From: Tractidigestivibacter sp050946515 | GTDB lineage: Bacteria > Actinomycetota > Coriobacteriia > Coriobacteriales > Atopobiaceae | Direction of reading: 5' to 3' | NCBI RefSeq assembly: GCF_050946515.1 | Contig: NZ_JBMNUX010000003.1 | Span: forward strand, 1-64,000 | DNA: 64,000 bases | Shown here: positions 8,729 to 16,093 of the stretch, piece by piece | Position numbering within the stretch: position 1 is the stretch's first letter | How the letters are laid out: the number at the start of each line of letters is the position of its first letter | Translations under genes and position numbers: made by a program | Notes under the pieces: generated by a model | What the model saw: only the letters and a program-made list of their open reading frames with translations | What the model was told of the DNA's origin: nothing | The model's database searches: none

Positions 8729-9952
8729 TTAGAACAGGTCCGTCACCAGTTGCGAGACAACCGCGCGAACCCGTGCGAGGTCAGCCACGGGCACGCGCTC
8801 GTTTGGTTTGTGTGCAAGCTCCAGATCTCCCGGTCCGTACGAAAGGCATTCTGGATTGTTACAGGTGCCAGCTACAACGGCGGAGTCGGTGTATCCGGTA
8901 AAGACGTCGGTCTCGACGGCCTTGCCCGTGACCTTCTCGCAGGCGGCCGACAGGGCGCGAAGCAGCTCCGAACTCTGGGGCAGCACGATTGCCGGTCTGT
9001 CGCCCGTGCACTCAAGTTCGCCATGCGCTCCAGGAACGGCTTTCTCGGCATCGCGAATGGCGCCCTCGATCAGCGCACGCGCGTCGGTCGTGGTCGTTGG
9101 CGGAACTAGGCGCAGATCGATGGTGAAAGCGCATTCATCGGGCACAACATAAGGACTGTAGCCACCTCTGATTTGCCCGAAAGTCACCGTAGAGAAGCCA
9201 AGCTCGGGATGCGCGGGCATCGCGCTCACCTCAGCCCGAACGCGGGTGATGACCTCGGCCGCAGCGACAATCGCGTCAGCCCCGCGCCACGGCGTGCTCG
9301 CGTGCGCGGTCACGCCATGCATTTTGACGATAAACCACGTGCGACCCTTGTGAGACCCCCGGGCCGCGCCTCCGGTAGGCTCAAGGTCCATGACCCAGCC
9401 TGAGTGCCCAAGCCAGCCAGCGCGGATGGCCGCCTCGGACCCGCGCATCAGGTCTTCCTCGTCAACAGTGCAAACAAGCGAGACGGACTTTCTTGGCAGC
9501 TCGCCGCGCCTGCCTACCTCGGCAAGCGCATCCGAGAACGCTAGCATCCCGCAAGCAAGGCCGCCTTTCATGTCGCACGAGCCGCGCCCATACAGCTCGT
9601 CGCCAATAAGGGTGGGGGAGAAGGCCGGGGTCTTCTCGCTCCATCCGGCTCCCTCTCGCACGGTGTCCATGTGGCAAAGGATGCTCAGGTCGGAGGGGCA
9701 ATCCGTTGCTTGCGTGCTGATTGCGCCCGCGTCGCCTCGTGCCGGAATCGTTGCCCTCAGGCAGCTCCGCCCGGGCAGAGCCTCAAGCTCCTCGATGCGG
9801 ACTTCTGGCGCAAGCTTTCCGGCAAGCGCAATGTGCTCGTCAAGCCATGAGCGAACAAACCCTTCGACGTCCGCCTCGTACGTTCCGGGGTCCGTGCTCT
9901 CGATAGAGACAAGCCGACTGGTTAGCTCGGTTGCCTCGGCATCAGAGTCCAT
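8729..9952 (-). CDS. M20 family metallohydrolase (ArgE/DapE-like)
   Basis: The 407-residue protein carries the M20 di-zinc set: ILCHMDTV (His94, Asp96), the bridging Asp127 in GRGSCDMKGG, and Glu165/166 in VDEEDLM. A dimerisation domain lies in the middle (about 200-310). Such enzymes hydrolyse N-acyl or N-carbamoyl amino acids or small peptides. It lies 3 bases after the YheO-type regulator gene and is transcribed with it, divergent from ssnA. This position suggests that it could act on a purine-derived ureido or acylamino intermediate, like YgeY further right, but this is only context. The exact substrate is unknown. Confidence 0.85.
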   Translation of the reverse strand: MDSDAEATELTSRLVSIESTDPGTYEADVEGFVRSWLDEHIALAGKLAPEVRIEELEALPGRSCLRATIPARGDAGAISTQATDCPSDLSILCHMDTVREGAGWSEKTPAFSPTLIGDELYGRGSCDMKGGLACGMLAFSDALAEVGRRGELPRKSVSLVCTVDEEDLMRGSEAAIRAGWLGHSGWVMDLEPTGGAARGSHKGRTWFIVKMHGVTAHASTPWRGADAIVAAAEVITRVRAEVSAMPAHPELGFSTVTFGQIRGGYSPYVVPDECAFTIDLRLVPPTTTTDARALIEGAIRDAEKAVPGAHGELECTGDRPAIVLPQSSELLRALSAACEKVTGKAVETDVFTGYTDSAVVAGTCNNPECLSYGPGDLELAHKPNERVPVADLARVRAVVSQLVTDLF

Positions 9953-9955
9953 ATG

Positions 9956-10621
9956 CTAGCTGTCCTTCTCCTCGGACTTCTCCTTTTGTGCCTTCGCCTC
10001 GTCCATGTAGCTGTAGAGCGTGTACTTTGAGATGCCAAAGGTATTGCAGACCTTTTGGCCCGCCTTGGTGATCAGGAAGGCGCCGGCGTCGTTCAAAAAT
10101 CCGATTGCGCGCACCTTGTCGTCGCGGCTCATGAGTGCCACGGGCTTGCCGACAAGTGCCACGCTCTGGTCGATAAGCTGGTCGAGAAGGTCGTTGACGT
10201 TGTGAGGAATGACGTCGGGCTGCTCGGCGTGGTCGTTGCTGGAGATAAGCTCCTTGAGCGTGTTGGACATCGAGACGAGCGACGTCGAGTCGTAGTTGAT
10301 AGCGAAGATGCCCGTAGGCTTGCCGCTGCTGTCGCGGAAGAAGATGGTGCTGGAGCGAAGCTCGCGACCGTCTTCGGTGCGCGTGTGGTAGGCAAGGTGA
10401 TCGGAAAGCTTGCCAGGGTCAGAGTTCAACGCCTTGAGAACGACGTTAGACGGTCCGTCTCCAAGCTTGCGCCCGGTCACATGGCCATTCTCTATGGCAA
10501 CAATCGTGCTGTCAGGGTTCTCGGACTCCAAGTCGTGAACGACAACCTCGCAATTCGAACCAAACTGAGTGGCAATGCCTTTTGCGAGGCGCGATAGAAA
10601 CTCAATCTCAGACTTCTTCAT
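9956..10621 (-). CDS. YheO/DauR-type PAS-HTH transcriptional regulator
   Basis: The 221-residue protein has the architecture of the YheO family: an N-terminal PAS-like ligand domain (about 5-120, with STIVAIENGHVTGR and FAINYDSTSL) and a C-terminal helix-turn-helix (about 180-212, KVCNTFGISKYTLYSYMDEA). Family members such as DauR repress amino acid or amine utilisation genes and respond to small nitrogen compounds. It is divergent from the ssnA-ygfK-xdhD operon across a 500-base gap rich in symmetrical sites, so it is the best local candidate for controlling that operon (inference). The M20 hydrolase gene follows in the same transcript. Confidence 0.85.
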   Translation of the reverse strand: MKKSEIEFLSRLAKGIATQFGSNCEVVVHDLESENPDSTIVAIENGHVTGRKLGDGPSNVVLKALNSDPGKLSDHLAYHTRTEDGRELRSSTIFFRDSSGKPTGIFAINYDSTSLVSMSNTLKELISSNDHAEQPDVIPHNVNDLLDQLIDQSVALVGKPVALMSRDDKVRAIGFLNDAGAFLITKAGQKVCNTFGISKYTLYSYMDEAKAQKEKSEEKDS

Positions 10622-11128
10622 AATGACGACCCGTCCGTCAATGATTCACGGAGACAAACCCAGCCAACGCCAATTAGATGGCAAGATGGCAAACCCGAAC
10701 GTTTGACCTGCGAAAAGACCAGTAGTACATACAAAAATACAGACCTAAATAAAATTTGCAAGGACAAATTCCACGAACGTTCGATGGTTTGGCGCAGCGT
10801 TACTTCATTTAAAAACTAACGGTACCGCCTGCACCTCCAATCGACCGTACACCGATAGCTTTCAGGTATGCGAGGTGGGAGGCCCAATAATTGACCTAAA
10901 TATTTGTTAGGTTAAATTACAAGTATTCCGCTGCACGTCGGCATGCTGTGGGGTCCGGTGCAGAGGACGGCAATGCGGCAAATGGTCGCTGGGAGATAGC
11001 TGTTCGGGTAGTCGAGTGCCCGGGTCGTGACATCGGCGCGACCTCACTCGGCCGGCACGGCAAGAGAGGGTCGTGCTGCATTCGGAATGGCCGTAGCTGA
11101 TCTGCGGCATGTAGCAGAGGAGGAACCT
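10622..11128. promoter_or_regulatory. divergent control region between the YheO-type regulator and ssnA
   Basis: About 500 bases, AT-rich in the regulator half, with no credible gene. Three kinds of candidate operator are visible. CGAACGTTTG at 10696 and the perfect palindrome CGAACGTTCG at 10774-10783 are 78 bases apart. GACCTAAATA occurs twice (about 10742 and 10893). TGACCTAA-N7-TTAGGTTA (10892-10914) is a near-perfect inverted repeat. The last about 200 bases before ssnA are GC-rich and would form a long mRNA leader if transcription starts near the inverted repeat. No riboswitch family is recognised. Confidence 0.55.
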
Positions 11129-12484
11129 ATGCTACTTGTTGGGAACGGTCGCGTCGTCACCAGGGACGAGAAGAACCCCTACATTGCGGACGGCGCTGTC
11201 GTCATCGAGGACGACAAGATCAAGGCAGTGGGCACCCGCGCCGACATGGAGAAGGCCTATCCGGATGCCGAATTCATCGACGCCCAGGGCGGCATCATCA
11301 TGCCCGGCCTGATCAACTGCCATACGCATATCTACTCCGGCCTTGCCCGCGGCCTTTCTATCAAGGGCTGCAACCCCACCAACTTCCTTGAGAACCTCGA
11401 GCAGCAGTGGTGGAACATCGACCGCCACCTGACGCTTGACGGCACCCGCGCCTGCGCCTACGTCACGATGATGGAGTCGTTCAGAAACGGCGTCACCACC
11501 ATCTTTGATCACCACGCAAGCTTCCGCGAGATTCCCGGCTCGCTCTTTGCAATCAAGGACGTGGCACAGGAGATGGGCATGCGCGCCTGCCTGTGCTACG
11601 AGGTCTCCGACCGTGACGGCAAGGAGAAGCTCGACCAGTCAATCCAGGAGAACGCCGACTTCGCTCGCTGGGCTGCCGACCAGGACTCCGACATGATTGC
11701 CGCGATGTTCGGCGGCCATGCCCTCTTCACGCTGCCCGACGAGACGCTCGACCGCATGGTCGAGGCCAACAACGGCCTGACCGGCTTCCACATCCATGTG
11801 TGCGAGGGCATGAACGACGTCTACGACAGCGCCCAGAAGCACGGCTGCACCTCCATCCATCGCCTGCTCGACCACGGGATCCTGGGCGAGAAGACCATGC
11901 TTGGCCACTGCATCCACATCACTCCGGCCGACATGGACATCGTTGCCGAGACCCACACCAAGATCGTCAACAACCCACAGTCCAACGCCAACAACGCCGT
12001 GGGCACCGCTCCCGTGCTGGAGTTCTTCAAGCACGGCATCACCGTCACCATGGGTACTGACGCCTATACGCACGACATGCTCCAGTCGCTCAAGGCATTC
12101 ATCCCCCTGCAGCGCCTGAACTCCACGCTTCCCAACGTCGGTTGGGGAGAGGCCATGACGATGCTCTTCAAGAACAACGCCGAGGTCGCCAACATGTACT
12201 TCGCTACCAAGCCCCAGGGCAAGCCACTGGGCATCCTCGCCCCTGGCGCCGCGGCCGACGTCGCCGTCTTTGACTATCCTGCGCCCACGCCGTTTATGGC
12301 CGAGAACATCGACGGCCACATCCTCTTTGGCGTCGAGGGCCATGACTGCACAACCACCATCGTCAACGGACGCGTGGTCTATCGCGATCGCAAGTTCACC
12401 GACATCGACAAGGAGCGCATTGACGCCTTTGTGATGGATCAGTCCAAGAAGCTCTGGGGAGAGCTCAACGACCGCGAGTACTAA
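11129..12484 (+). CDS. ssnA: SsnA-type amidohydrolase of the purine degradation cluster
   Basis: The 451-residue protein is a metal-dependent amidohydrolase. It shows His65-x-His67 in INCHTHIYSG, later ligands in GFHIHVCEG and MLGHCIHI, and the catalytic Asp in VTMGTDAYTHDM. The nearest family is SsnA, grouped with aminohydrolases acting on purine-like rings. SsnA is one of the genes repeatedly found in the bacterial xanthine/uric acid degradation set; the ring-opening or deamination step it performs is an inference. The ATG at 11129 is preferred, with GAGGAGG just upstream; the open frame extends to 11027 but runs through the leader. It is followed by ygfK after two strong hairpins. Confidence 0.9.
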   Translation: MLLVGNGRVVTRDEKNPYIADGAVVIEDDKIKAVGTRADMEKAYPDAEFIDAQGGIIMPGLINCHTHIYSGLARGLSIKGCNPTNFLENLEQQWWNIDRHLTLDGTRACAYVTMMESFRNGVTTIFDHHASFREIPGSLFAIKDVAQEMGMRACLCYEVSDRDGKEKLDQSIQENADFARWAADQDSDMIAAMFGGHALFTLPDETLDRMVEANNGLTGFHIHVCEGMNDVYDSAQKHGCTSIHRLLDHGILGEKTMLGHCIHITPADMDIVAETHTKIVNNPQSNANNAVGTAPVLEFFKHGITVTMGTDAYTHDMLQSLKAFIPLQRLNSTLPNVGWGEAMTMLFKNNAEVANMYFATKPQGKPLGILAPGAAADVAVFDYPAPTPFMAENIDGHILFGVEGHDCTTTIVNGRVVYRDRKFTDIDKERIDAFVMDQSKKLWGELNDREY

Positions 12485-12502
12485 TTCCGTCATGTGGTAA
12501 AT

Positions 12503-12568
12503 CCGCCGCAGGTCATAGGGGGTCTGCGGCGGTTGGCATGCCCGGATCTTCCGTGGCGCCGGGCATGC
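12503..12568 (+). other. two consecutive perfect stem-loops between ssnA and ygfK
   Basis: The first hairpin has arms CCGCCGCAG (12503-12511) and CTGCGGCGG (12524-12532). The second has arms GCATGCCCGG (12536-12545) and CCGGGCATGC (12559-12568). Neither is followed by a T run. They could set the stability of, or partial termination within, the ssnA-ygfK transcript. Confidence 0.6.
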
Positions 12569-12610
12569 GAGAAGTTCCCACGGAGGAGCATTACTAGGAG
12601 AGGAAACGCA

Positions 12611-15604
12611 ATGAGCGATATCATGCGCCCGATGCCCTTCGACCAGTTGATGAACTGGATTCTGACCGAGTACAAGACCCAGGGGACGATCTTTGGCGAG
12701 AAGCGCCTTGCCCACCTTGGCCCCAAGGCCCGCCCCATCTTCGACGAGCGTATCGAGAGCCCCGTTGGCCCTGCCGCAGGCCCTAACTCTCAGCTTGCTC
12801 AGAACATCATTGCCGCGTACGCCACCGGCGCCCGCTTCATGGAGCTCAAGACCGTCCAGAAGATGGACGGCGCCGAGCTTTCTGCCTGCGTGAACAAGCC
12901 CTGCATCCTGGCCTCCGACGAGGGCTACAACTGCGAGTGGTCCACCGAGCTCACCGTCCCCGACGCCTTCAACGAGTACGCGAAGGCCTGGGTCGCCTGC
13001 AAGCTCATCGCCAAGGAGTACGGTCTGGGAGACCCTGACGGCTTCGTCTTCAACATGTCCGTCGGCTATGACCTCGAGGGCATCAAGGGCGAGAAGGTCG
13101 ACACCTACATCAACAACATGATGGACGCCTCCGACACCCCCGTCTTCAAGGAGGCCATCGCTTGGGCAAAGGCCAACCTCGACCGCTTCCAGAACGTGGA
13201 CGAGGCCTTCGTCGACTCCATCTCGCCGCGCATCTCTCGCTCCGTCACCGAGTCCACGCTGCACGGCTGCCCGCCCGACGAGATTGAGCGCATCGCGTCC
13301 TACCTCATCACCGAGAAGGGCCTCAACACCTACATCAAGTGCAACCCGACGCTTCTGGGCTATGACTATGCGCGCAAGACCCTCGACTCGCTGGGCTTTG
13401 ACTACATCGTCTTTGACGACCATCACTTCACGACCGACCTTCAGTGGGCCGACGCCGTGCCGATGCTTGAGCGCCTTATCAAGCTCGCTGGCGAGAAGGG
13501 CGTCGAGTTTGGCGTCAAGCTCACCAACACCTTCCCCGTCGACGTCACGCGCTCCGAGCTTCCCAGCGAAGAGATGTACATGTCCGGTCGCTCGCTCTAC
13601 CCGCTGACCGTCTCGCTCGCCAAGCGCATCTCCGAGCAGTTCGACGGGAAGCTCCGCATCTCCTACTCCGGCGGCGCCGACGCCCTGAACATCCATGCGC
13701 TCGTTGACGCAGGCATCTGGCCGATCACGATGGCCACCACCATGCTCAAGCCTGGCGGCTACCAGCACTTCTCGCAGATCGTCGACGAGCTCTCCGACAT
13801 CGACGACCAGCCCTTCTCCGGCGTGGACGTGCAGGCCGTTTCCAAGATCGTGGACGACGCCCTCACCAACCCTCGCTACAAGAAGCCCATCAAGCCGACG
13901 CCCGACCGCCACGTTGGCGCCAAGCTCCCGCTGCTCGACTGCTTCACCGCTCCGTGCCGGGAGGACTGCCCCATCAAGCAGGACATCCCGGGCTATCTGC
14001 GCGCTACGCAGGAGGGCCGCTACGCCGACGCCCTGAACATCATCCTCGAGCGCAACGCGCTTCCGTTCACCACGGGCACCATCTGCCCGCACACCTGCGG
14101 AAACTCCTGCATGCGCAACTACTACGAGGAGCACGTGCACATCCGCGAGTTCAAGCTCGAGGCTGCCGAGAAGGGCCTCGCTGAGGTTCTGCCGACGCTT
14201 TCTGCCCGCGGCCACGTTGACGGCAAGAAGGTTGCCGTCATCGGCGCTGGCCCTGCGGGACTTGCCGCTGCGTCGTTCCTCAGCCGCGCTGGCGTGGACG
14301 TCACCGTCTTCGAGCGCACCGCAAAGCTCGGCGGCATCGTCCGCCACGTGATTCCTGGCTTCCGCATCTCCGACGAGGCCATCGACCATGACGTGGAGCT
14401 CTGCTCCGCCTATGGCGCAACGTTCAAGACCGACGCCAACGTCACCGACGCCCGCGAGCTTCTGTCCCAGGGCTTCACCGACGTCGTCGTGGCCATTGGA
14501 GCTTGGGCTCCTGGTCGCCCTGCCCTCAAGAGCGGACATGCCCTGGACGCCCTCGAGTTCCTCGAGGCCTTCAAGGCTGACCCCGCGTCTTTAGACCTTG
14601 GCTCCGACGTCGTCGTCATCGGCGGCGGCAACACCGCCATGGACGTCGCCCGTGCCGCAAAGCGCGTGCCCGGCGTCAAGAACGTGCGCCTTGTCTACCG
14701 TCGCACCCGTCGCTACATGCCAGCCGACGAGGAAGAGCTGCAGATGACCCTTGACGACGGCGTTGAGTTCATGGAGCTCCTTGCCCCTGGCGACCTTGCC
14801 GACGGCAAGCTGACCTGCGACGTCATGAAGCTCGGCGCTCCCGACGCCTCCGGTCGCCGCGCCCCCGAGTCCACCGGCGAGACCACGACCGTTCCTGCCA
14901 CCGCCGTCATCACGGCCGTTGGCGAGCGCATCGAGGATGGCCTTTATGCCACCACTGGCTGCGAGCTTGACAAGAAGGGTCGCCCGGTTGTGGACGACAA
15001 CCTCCAGACCACCGTCGAGCACGTCTTTGCCGTGGGCGACTGCCGCCGCGGTCCTGCAACCGTGGTCAAGGCCATTGCCGACGCGCAGGTTGTCGCAACA
15101 GCCATCAGCGGCTTCGACTTCTCCGGCAAGGATCAGACCAACATCCGCGAGGACTACGACAACGTGCTTGCCAACCGCGGCTCGCTTGAGGCCGAGGTCG
15201 CTTCCCTCGCCAAGACCCGCTGCCTGGGCTGCCCGACCGTCTGCGAGACCTGCGTTGAGGTCTGCCCGAACCGCGCCAACGTCGCCATCCGCGTTCCTGG
15301 CATGCGCGAGCGTCAGATCGTTCACGTCGACGGCATGTGCAACGAGTGCGGCAACTGCGCCGTGTTCTGCCCGTACAGCGAGGGCCGTCCGTACAAGGAC
15401 AAGCTCACCCTGTTCTGGAGCCGCGAGGACTTCGACAACTCCGAGAACGAGGGCTTCCTGCCCGAGAATGGCGGAATGCTCGTGAGGCTCGACGGCAATG
15501 TGGCCGCCTATAACGTGGACGACCCCAGCTGCGGCCTGCCCGAGGGCGTCCGCGCCACCATCCTTGCCGTGCGTGACAACTATTCCTATCTGATGGCGAG
15601 GTAA
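12611..15604 (+). CDS. ygfK: YgfK: multidomain iron-sulfur flavoprotein of purine degradation
   Basis: The 997-residue protein matches YgfK, long annotated as a putative selenate reductase subunit and now tied to anaerobic uric acid/xanthine breakdown. Residues 1-430 resemble a dihydroorotate-dehydrogenase-like FMN barrel. A GltD-like module then begins with cysteine-rich CREDCPIKQDI (about 449) and CPHTCGNSCM (about 493), followed by two dinucleotide folds, VAVIGAGPAGLAAA (about 542) for FAD and VVVIGGGNTAMDVA (about 666) for NAD(P). Two ferredoxin-like cysteine clusters are at the C-terminus (CLGCPTVCETCVEVCP, about 870; CNECGNCAVFCP, about 909). It would pass electrons between ferredoxin/NAD(P)H and a purine-derived intermediate. 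The ATG at 12611 follows AGGAGAGGAAA. Confidence 0.92.
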   Translation: MSDIMRPMPFDQLMNWILTEYKTQGTIFGEKRLAHLGPKARPIFDERIESPVGPAAGPNSQLAQNIIAAYATGARFMELKTVQKMDGAELSACVNKPCILASDEGYNCEWSTELTVPDAFNEYAKAWVACKLIAKEYGLGDPDGFVFNMSVGYDLEGIKGEKVDTYINNMMDASDTPVFKEAIAWAKANLDRFQNVDEAFVDSISPRISRSVTESTLHGCPPDEIERIASYLITEKGLNTYIKCNPTLLGYDYARKTLDSLGFDYIVFDDHHFTTDLQWADAVPMLERLIKLAGEKGVEFGVKLTNTFPVDVTRSELPSEEMYMSGRSLYPLTVSLAKRISEQFDGKLRISYSGGADALNIHALVDAGIWPITMATTMLKPGGYQHFSQIVDELSDIDDQPFSGVDVQAVSKIVDDALTNPRYKKPIKPTPDRHVGAKLPLLDCFTAPCREDCPIKQDIPGYLRATQEGRYADALNIILERNALPFTTGTICPHTCGNSCMRNYYEEHVHIREFKLEAAEKGLAEVLPTLSARGHVDGKKVAVIGAGPAGLAAASFLSRAGVDVTVFERTAKLGGIVRHVIPGFRISDEAIDHDVELCSAYGATFKTDANVTDARELLSQGFTDVVVAIGAWAPGRPALKSGHALDALEFLEAFKADPASLDLGSDVVVIGGGNTAMDVARAAKRVPGVKNVRLVYRRTRRYMPADEEELQMTLDDGVEFMELLAPGDLADGKLTCDVMKLGAPDASGRRAPESTGETTTVPATAVITAVGERIEDGLYATTGCELDKKGRPVVDDNLQTTVEHVFAVGDCRRGPATVVKAIADAQVVATAISGFDFSGKDQTNIREDYDNVLANRGSLEAEVASLAKTRCLGCPTVCETCVEVCPNRANVAIRVPGMRERQIVHVDGMCNECGNCAVFCPYSEGRPYKDKLTLFWSREDFDNSENEGFLPENGGMLVRLDGNVAAYNVDDPSCGLPEGVRATILAVRDNYSYLMAR

Positions 15605-15610
15605 GCATCT

Positions 15611-16081
15611 ATGGCTCGAAAGAAGATGTACGCAGTCGTTCACTGTTGGGGCGGTCCCGACATGGGGAAGGTCTGCGAGTATGGCTGTGTCGGCTGCGGT
15701 GCTTGTGAGCGGGCATGCAGAAAGGGCGCCATCTCCTTCAACGAGTTTGGCGTTGCTCACGTTGACCGCAGCAAGTGCGTTGGTTGTGGTCTGTGCGCTA
15801 AGGCGTGCCCGCAGGAAATCATCTCCCTCGAGCCCGCAGGTGCAACTATTCAACCGCTCTGCGCGAGCCGCTTGGCGGGCAAGCAGGCCAAGGAGTTCTG
15901 CTCCTCTGCTTGCATCGCCTGCGGCGCGTGCGAGCGCGCCTGCACGTCCGACGGCATCCACGTTGTGGACAACCGACCGGTCATCAACAGCGACAACTGC
16001 ATTGCTTGCGGCATGTGCGCCACCAAGTGCCCCATGGGGGTCATCCACGACGCGCACGGTCTTGTTTCAAAGGCGTTCTAG
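15611..16081 (+). CDS. polyferredoxin with four [4Fe-4S] motifs
   Basis: The 156-residue protein contains four successive CxxCxxCxxxC motifs: CVGCGACERAC, CVGCGLCAKAC, CIACGACERAC and CIACGMCATKC. It can therefore hold up to four [4Fe-4S] clusters and resembles the C-terminal part of RnfB-type ferredoxins. It begins 6 bases after ygfK and ends 12 bases before xdhD, so it is very probably the electron carrier between the fused xanthine dehydrogenase and YgfK. The separate FAD subunit (YgfM) found beside xdhD in E. coli is absent at this point in the operon, which supports a direct ferredoxin route (inference). Confidence 0.88.
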   Translation: MARKKMYAVVHCWGGPDMGKVCEYGCVGCGACERACRKGAISFNEFGVAHVDRSKCVGCGLCAKACPQEIISLEPAGATIQPLCASRLAGKQAKEFCSSACIACGACERACTSDGIHVVDNRPVINSDNCIACGMCATKCPMGVIHDAHGLVSKAF

Positions 16082-16093
16082 AGGGAAGTCACG

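Noticed and set aside
11639..14539. Very long minus-strand open frames opposite real genes (966 residues here; also 1036 at 49683-52793 and 836 at 30295-32805)
   Set aside because: They lie exactly opposite well-supported genes and reflect the strong third-position GC bias, which removes stop codons from the mirrored frame.
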